Assembly (NCBI GenBank): GCA_964371145.1
Contig: CAYJKO010000002.1
Span: forward strand, 1-64,000
Source: CAUTNA01 sp964371145
GTDB lineage: Bacteria; Pseudomonadota; Alphaproteobacteria; Rs-D84
Reading direction: 5' to 3'
Length of the DNA stretch: 64,000 nt
The position numbers and the translations under genes were made by a program. The notes under the pieces were generated by a model that worked only from the letters and a program-made list of their open reading frames with translations, did no database searches and was not told where the DNA came from. This document shows positions 25,132 through 34,076 of this stretch, piece by piece; within the stretch, counting starts at the first letter, position 1, and each line of letters starts with the position of its first letter.

Positions 25132-26472
25132 CTATTTCTTCATATATGCTGTTGGGTTGTACGCCTTTGATCCTTTGCGGATTTCAAAATGTAATTGCGG
25201 CGCGTCCACTTTCCCGGTTTGACCAACCGTTCCTATTTGCTGCCCGACCTTTACCTTGGTACCGCGGCGCACAGACATTTTATCCATATGCGCATACACC
25301 GTCATCCAACCCCCAGAGTGCTGTATTATGACCAAATTACCCATACCTTTGACCTCGTTACCTGCATATGCGACCGCTCCGTTTTCTGCCGCACGAACAG
25401 CCGTTCCTGATTTGGCAGATATATTTATACCGTCATTAAACAGCCCGCCAGATTTTGCGCCATATCCGGACAATATTTTTCCGCGAACCGGCCACGAGAA
25501 TTTAGACGATGAACGAGATGCCAATGTCGGAATTTTTTGCGCAGGATTTGATGATATTTTTTTCGGTTCTTCTTTTACCGCGACCGGTGTGGCCGGTGCT
25601 TTTACAGCCGGTGTTTTTACAGCCGCCGTTTCTGTTTTTTTAACAGTTGTAACTGTTGTCGTTTTTGTTTCCGGCTTTGCCGCAACAGTCTTTGTATCCG
25701 GTTTTGATTCCGACCCATATACGGATGCCGGTTTATCTGCAACCGTTATAACATTCGGATTATATTCGACCGGTTTGATATCAGGCACTTTTATTTTTTG
25801 ACCAACAGACAAAGTAAAGGGGGCCGTCAACTTATTTAAAACCGCCAAATCATTAACCGGCATTAGATAACGTCTGGACAAAGAATATAACGTATCACCC
25901 TTTGCCACAGAAATTTCTTTTAATGAAACGGTCGGCGCCGACACTGTTTGCGGTGTTTTTGCAACATCAACATCCGTGCCCGTTAATTTCAATTTTTGAC
26001 CAACCGATATTCCATATGGCGCGGATAAATTATTTATTATTGCCAAAGCATCAACGGTCGTATCATATCGTTTTGACAAAGAATACAACGTGTCGCCTTT
26101 TTGCACAATAACGTATCCGCCGGTTTTTTTATACCCATCCCCGCCGTACATCGGAACAACCAGATAATCATCTGCAACAATAGTATCAGACGAACCATAA
26201 GTCGATTCTGGTGGCAAATAAGTATATTTATCAGACGGTTTATAAACCAAAACCTCGTCTTCGCCCGACACATCAGGGGACGCATAGACCCCATAATCGA
26301 CCGCGGCCGAATTATATATTTCGGGATTTGTTTCGGGATCCGCCAACAATGCAGGGTATCGTGTCATAATCAAATCTGCAACATTGTCCGGCACAGACGC
26401 CAATTTGGGCTGTAAATCACAGGCCAATAACAACACCGCACAAATTAAAAATTTCAAAGCTTTATTAATCAT
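25132..26472 (-). CDS. NlpD-like lipoprotein, LysM-LysM-LytM (degenerate M23)
   Basis: 446 aa. A lipoprotein signal with lipobox LLAC is followed by two LysM peptidoglycan-binding repeats (KGDTLYSLSKRYDTTVDAL, KGDTLYSLSRRYLMPVNDL), a Lys/Thr/Val-rich linker, and a C-terminal LytM domain. The first zinc-ligand motif HxGxD reads NDGINI, so His and Asp are lost, as in E. coli NlpD, which activates amidases rather than cutting peptidoglycan. A role in activating septal amidases is therefore more likely than endopeptidase activity. I choose the ATG at 26472; TGATATAAT ends 7 bases before it, predicting a leaderless mRNA. The longer frame starts with TTG and contains the promoter itself. Confidence 0.85.
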   Translation of the reverse strand: MINKALKFLICAVLLLACDLQPKLASVPDNVADLIMTRYPALLADPETNPEIYNSAAVDYGVYASPDVSGEDEVLVYKPSDKYTYLPPESTYGSSDTIVADDYLVVPMYGGDGYKKTGGYVIVQKGDTLYSLSKRYDTTVDALAIINNLSAPYGISVGQKLKLTGTDVDVAKTPQTVSAPTVSLKEISVAKGDTLYSLSRRYLMPVNDLAVLNKLTAPFTLSVGQKIKVPDIKPVEYNPNVITVADKPASVYGSESKPDTKTVAAKPETKTTTVTTVKKTETAAVKTPAVKAPATPVAVKEEPKKISSNPAQKIPTLASRSSSKFSWPVRGKILSGYGAKSGGLFNDGINISAKSGTAVRAAENGAVAYAGNEVKGMGNLVIIQHSGGWMTVYAHMDKMSVRRGTKVKVGQQIGTVGQTGKVDAPQLHFEIRKGSKAYNPTAYMKK

Positions 26473-26479
26473 AAAATAT

Positions 26480-26488
26480 ATTATATCA
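26480..26488 (-). promoter_or_regulatory. Extended -10 (TGATATAAT) giving a leaderless LytM mRNA
   Basis: The motif ends 7 bases before the ATG at 26472, so transcription should start at or next to the start codon. No Shine-Dalgarno can fit. Confidence 0.65.
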
Positions 26489-26530
26489 CAAAAAACGATC
26501 AAATAAAAGCAAGACCGGAACGCAAAAAAA

Positions 26531-27238
26531 TCAATCGTCCGACTTCATAAAAAACAAACTGGATTCGAACAAAAACCACATTGGCGCTGCCAACATAATT
26601 TGAGAAACGACATCTGGTGGCGTCAAAACCGCAGAGCCAACAAATATAAAGACAACCGCATAACGTCTGGATTTTTTAGCAACCGATTTCGGCAATAACC
26701 CAACCCTGTTCAGCAAAATTAAAACCAATGGCAATTGAAAAGCCAATCCGAAAATTTTCAATAATCCTATAGAAAAAGACAAATAATTTTTAACCGCAGG
26801 CAACACAACCGATGGCACAGGCGACGATTCGTTTAACGTTATAAAAAATTTAAAAACGACCGGAAACAAAACATAAAAAGCAAATGCCGCGCCAATCAAA
26901 AACAATACCGGTGACATAATTACAATTGGCACAACAAATCTTTTTTCATTTGATTTTAACCCCGGCGATACAAATGCCCACAAATGCCACAAGAAAAAAG
27001 GCAGAGACACACACAATGCAAATAAAGCGGACAATGAAAAATTTATCATCAACCCATCTGTTATCCCCGTATACAACAAATTACCATTCGCCCAAACATC
27101 TAATAATGGGGTCGTTAAAAAATCTTGTAAAAACGGTGCAACAAACCACCCCGCCCCGAACGAGACAACAAAAATCAGGACGCACCATAAAATACGTCTT
27201 TTTAATTCAGCAAAATGTTGCATCAATGTCATCTTCAT
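26531..27238 (-). CDS. tatC: Twin-arginine translocase subunit TatC
   Basis: Polytopic Tat receptor that recognises twin-arginine signals. 235 aa with six hydrophobic segments and the family motifs: MQHFAELKRRILW at the N-terminus, LPFFLWHLWAFVSPGLKSNEKR, FAFYVLFPVVFKFF and VGSAVLTPPDVVSQIMLAAPMW. Its start overlaps tatB by 4 bases (ATGA type), so the two are co-translated. tatA is separate, at 34.5 kb. Confidence 0.95.
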   Translation of the reverse strand: MKMTLMQHFAELKRRILWCVLIFVVSFGAGWFVAPFLQDFLTTPLLDVWANGNLLYTGITDGLMINFSLSALFALCVSLPFFLWHLWAFVSPGLKSNEKRFVVPIVIMSPVLFLIGAAFAFYVLFPVVFKFFITLNESSPVPSVVLPAVKNYLSFSIGLLKIFGLAFQLPLVLILLNRVGLLPKSVAKKSRRYAVVFIFVGSAVLTPPDVVSQIMLAAPMWFLFESSLFFMKSDD

Positions 27239-27513
27239 TTTTTTGTCGCTTTTTTGGATTTTTTTGGAATCTTTGTTGAAAAACCGGACAAAATATCATC
27301 CGTTGTTTTTTTTACCAATTCATCAATTGGTTTTTCCATATCAATTTGTTCTTTTATATTTTCTGCGCTTTCTGTTATCTTCCATATAATCCCGCGTATA
27401 CCCTTTACAAGACGCGCGATAAATTTAATAACATCTGGCCACAATCGCGCCGGTATTATTAATACCGCAACCGTCAATATTATTAAAAATTCAGAAAAAC
27501 TTATACCGAACAT
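27235..27513 (-). CDS. tatB: Sec-independent protein translocase TatB
   Basis: 92 aa. One N-terminal membrane helix (MFGISFSEFLIILTVAVLII) is followed by the kink, an amphipathic helix (FIARLVKGIRGIIWKIT) and an acidic then Lys-rich tail. The MFGISFSEF start is diagnostic for TatB. It lies between lolA and tatC in one transcript. Confidence 0.92.
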   Translation of the reverse strand: MFGISFSEFLIILTVAVLIIPARLWPDVIKFIARLVKGIRGIIWKITESAENIKEQIDMEKPIDELVKKTTDDILSGFSTKIPKKSKKATKK

Positions 27514-27527
27514 TTTAACCCCAATTT

Positions 27528-28139
27528 TTATTCATAAAACGAATCGCCGCCTGATGTTGAATTTGTTTTATGGCGCTCAATTTGAAAATAATCTTTTGCG
27601 AAATTTGTTTTCGTTTTTAAATTATCGAATTCAACAAATGTTTCATTCCCCAAAGCATCGACGACTGTCCAAGAATGCAATTTAACAGGAGAATTTTCGA
27701 AATTAACAACCATGTGTCCCGCACCTTCGTTATTTTTCATATACATTTTTAAAGAAAAAATATCGTCTTTTGAAGATGTATCAGACACAACAATATCGCC
27801 GCCCGTTAATTTTATGTTTTCACGAACCAAAATTCCAGCCGGAGTCGCAGACACAGGAATTGTCGTAATTTGATCCAGACTTTTATCAAAGAAATATAAA
27901 TCTGTACCGTCCGAAATTAATTGTATCGGACTGTCTTCGTAATCCAATCTGACCTTTCCCGGGCGTAACATAGAAAATTCGCCATCTTCGGAACCTGCGA
28001 AACTGGTTTGTTCAAAATCCCCCGATAATCCGGTTATAGAATTTAAATATTTTTCCGCACGTGATACAGCCGATGAATCAACAGAAGCCGATGCCATAAA
28101 CGGCATCATTGCGATTAAAACACCCATTATAAATTTCAT
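27528..28139 (-). CDS. lolA: LolA-family lipoprotein carrier
   Basis: Periplasmic chaperone that carries lipoproteins to the outer membrane. 203 aa with a signal peptide (MKFIMGVLIAMMPFMASA). The family core is visible: ITGLSGDFEQTSF, GEFSMLRPGKVRLDYEDSP, LISDGTDLYFFDKSLDQ, and a late SWTVVDALGNETFVEF. It is next to tatBC. With Lnt encoded at 43-45 kb it completes steps in lipoprotein maturation. Confidence 0.9.
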   Translation of the reverse strand: MKFIMGVLIAMMPFMASASVDSSAVSRAEKYLNSITGLSGDFEQTSFAGSEDGEFSMLRPGKVRLDYEDSPIQLISDGTDLYFFDKSLDQITTIPVSATPAGILVRENIKLTGGDIVVSDTSSKDDIFSLKMYMKNNEGAGHMVVNFENSPVKLHSWTVVDALGNETFVEFDNLKTKTNFAKDYFQIERHKTNSTSGGDSFYE

Positions 28140-28159
28140 TACATAAACCTTTTGTTTAA

Positions 28160-29911
28160 TTATATTGCCAAATCATCCAAAATGAATTGAGCAGATATAC
28201 GTCCTTTGAATTCATTTTCTTTCAATTTTCCCAATAACTTTATTTTAGTGTTGATATTCGCATCGTCCAGCAAAAAATCTCCGATTTTTGTCCCAACCAT
28301 ATTAAACCCAACAAAATTCAATTGTCCGGTATTTGTGTTTACAACCCCGCGCAGATGGTTTCCCGTCCCCATTGTTCCAACCCATGATAATGTTCCACCA
28401 TTTAAAACCAAAACAGGCTCTGGGTTACCCTGACCAAATGGTTCCAATTGAGACAATTTTTTTATAAAATTCATATTGGCGCCGCCTGCGTCCATTTCTA
28501 CATCAACACATATTTCGACAGGTTTTTTTTCACCGCCCAATTGCTCTTTTACAGAATTTTCTAAAAATTCAATAAATTCATTTTCTTTGTCCGCCATCAA
28601 AGAAAACCCCGCAGCGGCCGCATGACCACCGCCTTCGGTCAATATACCGCGCGCTGACGCTTCGTGTATTATTTTTCCCAAATCCACATCATCAATAGAA
28701 CGCCCTGACCCGTTTATTTTGCCGTGTACGCGGGATGCAACACAAATTGGCATATTGTATTTTTCTTTTAATCTTCCGGCGATTATTCCCATAATTCCAC
28801 CGTGCCAATTATCACCAGATATAAATATACTGAATTTATTTTCTTTTGCAATTTGTTCCGCACGTCTGTCGGCGGCCAACATTATCGCATTTTGAATATC
28901 AATTCTTTCTTGGTTCATTTTATGTAATTTTTCCGCCAATTCAGACGCGATTAACGGATTGTCGGTCAATAATAATTCTAATGACGGATTTGCAGAATCA
29001 ATTCTGCCGGACGCATTCAATCGCGGTCCCAATGCAAAACCAACAGAATAAACAGATGGTTTTTTAACACCCGCAACATCCATTAAATTTGCCAATCCCA
29101 AATTTTGACGCAATCCCATAATTTTTAATCCGGTATAAACAAAAGCGCGATTTAATTCAACCAAATTCATAGCATCACAAATCGTCCCCAGCGCAACCAA
29201 ATCCAAATATTGCAAAAGATTTATGTTATTTGCATTTTCTTTTAAAGATGAATTTTCATCGTTTTCTTTTAAATATCTGTTTAATGCAACAATGGTTAAA
29301 AACGCAACTCCGACGCCCGCCAGATAAGATAATCCAGACGTATCATCCGCACGTTTTGGATTAACAACCGCATCCGCATTTGGTAAAACAATATCGGGAC
29401 TGTGGTGATCTGTTACAACAACGGCAATACCTTTTTCTTTTGCGTATTTGACTTCGTCCACCCCACCTATTCCGCAATCGACAGTTATTATTAACTTTAC
29501 ATCTTGGTCAGCCAAAGAATCTATGGCGTCATTATTTAAACCGTACCCCTCGCCGTCTCTGGTTGGCAAATGCCAAACCGTATCCGCACCCAATTCTTTT
29601 AAATATTTAATAAATATTGCAGTAGATGTAATTCCATCCACGTCATAATCACCGTACACGGCAATTTTTTGGCCAGAATAAATATATTTTGAAATTATTT
29701 TAACCGCGCGTTCCATATCTTGCATCAAATACGGATCTGGCATATATTCTTTAACGGTTGGATTTAAAAATTTTTCTACATCAATTGTTTCGATTCCGCG
29801 CGCCTTGATTATGTTTATAATCAACGTGTCTAAATCTATGAATTCGTCATCTTTTAATACGTGCGTAACCCAGGATTTTCCCAGGATCGATTTTTCTACT
29901 ATTCTTTTCAA
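28160..29911 (-). CDS. recJ: Single-stranded-DNA exonuclease RecJ
   Basis: 5'-3' ssDNA exonuclease used in recombination and mismatch repair. 583 aa with the DHH-family motifs: YGDYDVDGITSTAIF (about 80), TVDCGIGG, VTDHHSP, LGTICDAMNL, and the DHHA1 motif GGGHAAAAG. The start codon is TTG at 29911 with AGAGATATT upstream; the extended -10 (29940-29948) fits. mutL elsewhere in the window belongs to the same repair network. Confidence 0.94.
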   Translation of the reverse strand: MKRIVEKSILGKSWVTHVLKDDEFIDLDTLIINIIKARGIETIDVEKFLNPTVKEYMPDPYLMQDMERAVKIISKYIYSGQKIAVYGDYDVDGITSTAIFIKYLKELGADTVWHLPTRDGEGYGLNNDAIDSLADQDVKLIITVDCGIGGVDEVKYAKEKGIAVVVTDHHSPDIVLPNADAVVNPKRADDTSGLSYLAGVGVAFLTIVALNRYLKENDENSSLKENANNINLLQYLDLVALGTICDAMNLVELNRAFVYTGLKIMGLRQNLGLANLMDVAGVKKPSVYSVGFALGPRLNASGRIDSANPSLELLLTDNPLIASELAEKLHKMNQERIDIQNAIMLAADRRAEQIAKENKFSIFISGDNWHGGIMGIIAGRLKEKYNMPICVASRVHGKINGSGRSIDDVDLGKIIHEASARGILTEGGGHAAAAGFSLMADKENEFIEFLENSVKEQLGGEKKPVEICVDVEMDAGGANMNFIKKLSQLEPFGQGNPEPVLVLNGGTLSWVGTMGTGNHLRGVVNTNTGQLNFVGFNMVGTKIGDFLLDDANINTKIKLLGKLKENEFKGRISAQFILDDLAI

Positions 29912-29939
29912 CTTAATATCTCTTTTTATTATTAAGTAT

Positions 29940-29948
29940 ATTATAGCA
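29940..29948 (-). promoter_or_regulatory. Extended -10 (TGCTATAAT) of recJ
   Basis: TGCTATAAT lies 28 bases before the TTG start of recJ. Confidence 0.6.
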
Positions 29949-29956
29949 ATTTATTT

Positions 29957-31579
29957 TTAAAATAGCAAAGGAAGTATGTCATTTAAGATATGACCGGCGG
30001 TTGGCGCAGAATTCCAATAAGATGTTTTATAATACCAATCTTCTTTTAAACCTTTTGGCTCGTCTAAAATAACCATAATTGTATATTTTGGTGCTTCAAT
30101 TGGGAAAGCGGCAGTAAACACGGTTATATTTCTTTTTTTATCAACTTTGCCATCTGTATATTTTTCGGCAGTCCCGGTTTTTCCGCCGATATTCATACCA
30201 TTCATCTTGGCGGGTTTGCCCGAATGATTTTCAACGACGCGTTGTAATATTGTATTTAATTTTTTTGAAATATCTTTATCCAAAACATTTTCAACATCTA
30301 TTTCGCCCAAGGCTCTTTTTTTCAAAGTCGGATACACATAAAAACCTGAATTTACCATAGAATTAAACCCAAGGAACAAATGCATGGGCGTTACAGAAAT
30401 ACCGTGCCCATATGATACAGTAGACTTTTCAACAGGTCCCCATTTATATGGCATTAACGGGCTTTCAGTTTTTCCGAATTCCAAATACAATGGTTTATCC
30501 ATATTAATTCTAGATAAAAATTCTTGCTGGGTCCCATCCGGCAAATCTAAAGCTATTTGCGCACTTCCCGCGTTACAAGACATCGCCATAATTTCTTCAA
30601 TGTTTAAATTTGGTCTGGGCGGTCTGAAAGACGGAACGTCATTTACATATTTAACAATACGGCCGCGGCTATTTTTAACAGGGAAAGGTTTTTCGATATA
30701 ATATTCTTTATCTATTCCATTTTCTATGGCCATTGCAGTATTAAATAGTTTGAATACGGACCCCAATTCATAAACACCGCGAGTAATTTTCATCATTCTG
30801 TTTGACGCAGGATCCGCATTTAAATTTTCAGGATCAAAATCTGGCAAAGACACCATGGCCAAAATTTCACCTGTTCTGGAATCCATCAACATACCCATCG
30901 CACCAATTGCGCTGTATTTTTTTACAGCGTCAGACAATCTTTTGTAAAAAATACTTTGAATTCTTGCGTCCAGCGATAAAATTAGCGGATCCGTATTTTG
31001 CGTTAAATAAGAATTAAAAGCACGTTCTGCGCCTTCCAACCCACGATTTTCTTTTCCGACAAAACCAACTGCGTGCGAGAATATGCGCCCCGTCGGATAA
31101 ACTCGTTTTTGCTTTTTTTCAACCTCTATTCCCGGTATTTTAGCAGCGATAACAGCATCCAATTTTTTTTCATTTGCGTCAATTACAATACGTGTGTATC
31201 CAGATTTCGAATTAACGAATTTCAATGCGGATGAATAAGAATATTTATCCGGATATATTTCATGTAATAATTTTGCAACTTTTGATTTATCTTTTATTAA
31301 TTTTGGTATTAAAACAATATCACCGGACACCAAATTTTTTGCCAAAACTGTGCCATTTCTGTCAACGATATCGGCGCGATCGACAACCCATTGGCTGACA
31401 AATTCTGTATTTCTTGTAACATCTTTGCCTATAATCGCATATCGTAACATAACAAAAGAAAAGAATAAGAAAACGTAAAAGATCAAACGCAATATAGTTT
31501 TTAATCTGCGTTTTTCAAACGTTTCAGGATTAGATATTTCAAATCCTTTTTTAAAAATGTCTTTTCCTATTTCATACAT
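29957..31579 (-). CDS. ftsI: Septal peptidoglycan transpeptidase FtsI (PBP3-type)
   Basis: Class B penicillin-binding protein, 540 aa. One membrane helix (about 30-46) is followed by the non-catalytic domain with ADIVDRNGTVLA, then the transpeptidase with SVFK (SxxK), SCN (SxN) and KTGTAEKY (KTG), all present. GVYELGSVFKLFNTAMA is typical of FtsI. An FtsL-like gene lies one base upstream, but mraW, murE and the rest of the division cluster are absent here. Confidence 0.92.
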   Translation of the reverse strand: MYEIGKDIFKKGFEISNPETFEKRRLKTILRLIFYVFLFFSFVMLRYAIIGKDVTRNTEFVSQWVVDRADIVDRNGTVLAKNLVSGDIVLIPKLIKDKSKVAKLLHEIYPDKYSYSSALKFVNSKSGYTRIVIDANEKKLDAVIAAKIPGIEVEKKQKRVYPTGRIFSHAVGFVGKENRGLEGAERAFNSYLTQNTDPLILSLDARIQSIFYKRLSDAVKKYSAIGAMGMLMDSRTGEILAMVSLPDFDPENLNADPASNRMMKITRGVYELGSVFKLFNTAMAIENGIDKEYYIEKPFPVKNSRGRIVKYVNDVPSFRPPRPNLNIEEIMAMSCNAGSAQIALDLPDGTQQEFLSRINMDKPLYLEFGKTESPLMPYKWGPVEKSTVSYGHGISVTPMHLFLGFNSMVNSGFYVYPTLKKRALGEIDVENVLDKDISKKLNTILQRVVENHSGKPAKMNGMNIGGKTGTAEKYTDGKVDKKRNITVFTAAFPIEAPKYTIMVILDEPKGLKEDWYYKTSYWNSAPTAGHILNDILPLLF

Positions 31580-31580
31580 A

Positions 31581-31859
31581 TTATTTCTTCGTTTTTAAAT
31601 CTTTTATAGATACGGCTTTATCAAATCCAACAAATTCAGCATTCGGTTGCACATCATTCAATAATTCATCCAAATTATCTATTTCAGCAAATTCAGCCTC
31701 TGCTGCTGCAATGTTTTGTTGTGTTTTTTTAAGATTTTGACCTGCCGCATATAATTTGTCATTCTGACGTCTGTTAAAATGCCCCAACATAACGGAAACC
31801 ACCACAAACAATATCAATAAAAACACACCCCAATTAAAAGCTTTATTTTCATCATTCAT
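31581..31859 (-). CDS. FtsL-like small bitopic division protein
   Basis: 92 aa. A short cytoplasmic start, one membrane helix (about 10-25, WGVFLLILFVVVSVML), then a predicted coiled coil (KLYAAGQNLKKTQQNIAAAE and acidic continuation). Sequence is too divergent to name by itself; size, topology and position directly before ftsI fit FtsL, which bridges FtsB, FtsQ and FtsI. Confidence 0.65.
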   Translation of the reverse strand: MNDENKAFNWGVFLLILFVVVSVMLGHFNRRQNDKLYAAGQNLKKTQQNIAAAEAEFAEIDNLDELLNDVQPNAEFVGFDKAVSIKDLKTKK

Positions 31860-31900
31860 AAATTAACACCTATGTCTTTAAATATTTCATATATATATTA

Positions 31901-32263
31901 TCACAAATTTTTCAAAAAACTAATAACAGAATTAATTCCATTAACACGTCCTGCGCCGATATTTAAATCCAGACTGTTAAATTCAGACAAAATATCTATT
32001 TCTTTTATTTCATCAATGGATTTATTTTCTATAATATTTAATATTATTGCAATCAAACCACGCACCATTTCCGAATCAGCAAATGCATAAAATCTATTTT
32101 CAAAATTACAAATTTTAACCAATGAAGCGCACCCTTTTATTTCTGTACACGTGGCGTTTTCTGGTATTTTATTTAAACTTTTACCCAAATCGATTACAAA
32201 TTCTAACTTTAAAACGGGATCATCTAAATTCATCAACAAATTTTTTAACGTATTCCAATCCAT
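31901..32263 (-). CDS. sufE: Cysteine desulfuration protein SufE
   Basis: Accepts sulfur from SufS. 120 aa from the ATG at 32263, which has an AAGGAT Shine-Dalgarno; the longer frame runs into sufT. The family sulfur-accepting Cys sits in IKGCASLVKI, with the preceding CTE, and the C-terminal helices (GLIAIILNII, RVNGINSVISFL) fit. It closes the sufS-sufT-sufE unit. Confidence 0.9.
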   Translation of the reverse strand: MDWNTLKNLLMNLDDPVLKLEFVIDLGKSLNKIPENATCTEIKGCASLVKICNFENRFYAFADSEMVRGLIAIILNIIENKSIDEIKEIDILSEFNSLDLNIGAGRVNGINSVISFLKNL

Positions 32264-32277
32264 AATAAATCCTTTTT

Positions 32278-32583
32278 TTACCAACCCTGCTCTGTTAAAT
32301 CTAACTCTAATCTGGCTGTTTCCGACATCCTGGACAAATCCCAGGCGGGATCCCAAACCAAATTTATTGAAACATCCAACACTCCGTCTACGGCCGAAAC
32401 TGCCGATTTGGTCATTTCCAACAATTCTTCCATCATAGGGCACGTCGGGGTTGTAAACGTCATATTTAATGCAACTTTACCATCTTTTATATCTATATCA
32501 TAGATCAAACCCAAATCCCAAATATTTACAGGAATTTCTGGATCATACACAGTCTTTAACGCGTTTATAATATTGTCTTTCAT
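32278..32583 (-). CDS. sufT: SufT / MIP18-family Fe-S assembly factor
   Basis: 101 aa. The family motifs are clear: VYDPEIPVNIWDLGLIYDID, the TTPTCPM loop with the conserved Cys, and VSINLVWDPAWDLSRMSETA. SufT proteins act in maturation of Fe-S enzymes. The start overlaps the sufS stop by 4 bases, and sufE follows within 14 bases. Confidence 0.92.
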   Translation of the reverse strand: MKDNIINALKTVYDPEIPVNIWDLGLIYDIDIKDGKVALNMTFTTPTCPMMEELLEMTKSAVSAVDGVLDVSINLVWDPAWDLSRMSETARLELDLTEQGW

Positions 32584-33680
32584 TTTAAAATCGCCTTTAT
32601 TGCATTTATAACAGAATCAGCATCTTCGCGTGAATTCCACCAACCAGGAGATATTCTGACGCCGCCCGAATACCCCATTTTGTTGAACGCCCAAGACGCA
32701 CAACAATTACCAACACGTACACAAATATTATAAGCCGACATAAAAGCACCAAAATCCAAATAATGCATATCATCTATTACAAAAGTAATAAAACAAGAAT
32801 TTTCATCTGTTAAAAATTTAATTCTTTTTATTTCTGACAATTGATCATAAATATATTTTGTGAGAATTGCAACATCCTTCCATTTATCCATATTGTCTAT
32901 AACGGATGACAGCCCAGATATTTGAACCAAAGGCAATGTTCCGGCTTCAAATTTATTTGCGCCCATTGCAAAATCAATATTGCTCAAAACATTTGTAACC
33001 ATTCCGCCACCAAAATTATCGGGCATCCAAACATCTAAATCTTTTACGTACATTATTCCCAAACCGGTATCTCCGCCCATTTTATGAACTGAAAAAACCA
33101 AAAAATCGCAATCCCAATCATTCACATCAATTTTACTGTGCACGACGTATTGCGCCGCATCCACAATAACAACAGCATTTGGATTTATTTGTTTTACGCG
33201 ATTAATCAATTCTTTAATATTTTGTTTTTTACCCAAAACATTCGACATAGCGGTTAAAACAAAAACATCAATTTTTGATATATTGTCTAATACAATATTA
33301 TAATCAGAATCTAAATCCACAACTTGCAAATCACACAAATTATTATCGTGTGAGATTTGCCAAGGCAATCTTGCACTGTGATGATCTAAATCCGATACGG
33401 CAACGTTTGGTTTTTTTATTTTATTTAATACCATTCGCATTATTTGATTGGTTGCCGCCGTTGTTCCAGATGTAAAAACTATATTATCATTTTTTGCGCC
33501 AATAAAATCCGCGATTTTTTCTCTGGCATTATTTACCATATTATCAACAAAAACAGAGTTCGCACAAACACCCCGGCCGTGGTTTGCATAATGGTTTTTT
33601 ATAAAATCCATTTGGGCATCCAGCCCGCTTTTAAATTTCAATGCAGATGCCGCAGCATCCATATATATGATTTTGTTCAT
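32580..33680 (-). CDS. sufS: Cysteine desulfurase SufS
   Basis: PLP enzyme that takes sulfur from cysteine. 366 aa. Class V aminotransferase features are SDLDHHSARLPW, VDAAQYVVHSKID and VHKMGGDTGLGIMYV, which contains the PLP lysine. The active-site Cys lies in RVGNCCASW near the end. It is shorter than most SufS (about 400-410). The divergent promoter region with trxA is 72 bases. Confidence 0.92.
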   Translation of the reverse strand: MNKIIYMDAAASALKFKSGLDAQMDFIKNHYANHGRGVCANSVFVDNMVNNAREKIADFIGAKNDNIVFTSGTTAATNQIMRMVLNKIKKPNVAVSDLDHHSARLPWQISHDNNLCDLQVVDLDSDYNIVLDNISKIDVFVLTAMSNVLGKKQNIKELINRVKQINPNAVVIVDAAQYVVHSKIDVNDWDCDFLVFSVHKMGGDTGLGIMYVKDLDVWMPDNFGGGMVTNVLSNIDFAMGANKFEAGTLPLVQISGLSSVIDNMDKWKDVAILTKYIYDQLSEIKRIKFLTDENSCFITFVIDDMHYLDFGAFMSAYNICVRVGNCCASWAFNKMGYSGGVRISPGWWNSREDADSVINAIKAILK

Positions 33681-33752
33681 CTTGTTATTTTTCCTTGATT
33701 TATATAATGATTATACTAAACTTTTATAAAATATCAACCAAGGAGAATAGAT

Positions 33753-34070
33753 ATGAGTTTAAAACATTTAAATGATGAAACTTTTGCAGACGCAATAACA
33801 TCTGGTATAACTCTGGTGGATTTTTGGGCAGATTGGTGTGGACCATGTAAAATGTTCGGACCTATATTTGAAGAAGCCGCAAATAAAAATTCAGACATCA
33901 ATTTTGCAAAATTTGAATTGGATGAAAAAAATCGTCGAACAGCCGCACAATACGGTATTCGCAGCATACCAAGTGTATTGGCATTTAAAGACGGAAAATT
34001 AATAGAAGTCAGAACCGGCGTTATGGACATTGACACTATTTCTGATTGGATAAAAGATTTAAAAGGATAG
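33753..34070 (+). CDS. trxA: Thioredoxin
   Basis: 105-aa thioredoxin with FWADWCGPCKMFGPIFEE (active site CGPC), the cis-proline IRSIPSVLAFKDG and a normal C-terminal helix. It keeps cytoplasmic thiols reduced; its reductase, trxB, is at 62.5 kb. AAGGAGAAT precedes the ATG and TATACT (33711-33716) is the likely -10. Confidence 0.96.
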   Translation: MSLKHLNDETFADAITSGITLVDFWADWCGPCKMFGPIFEEAANKNSDINFAKFELDEKNRRTAAQYGIRSIPSVLAFKDGKLIEVRTGVMDIDTISDWIKDLKG

Positions 34071-34076
34071 ATTGTT

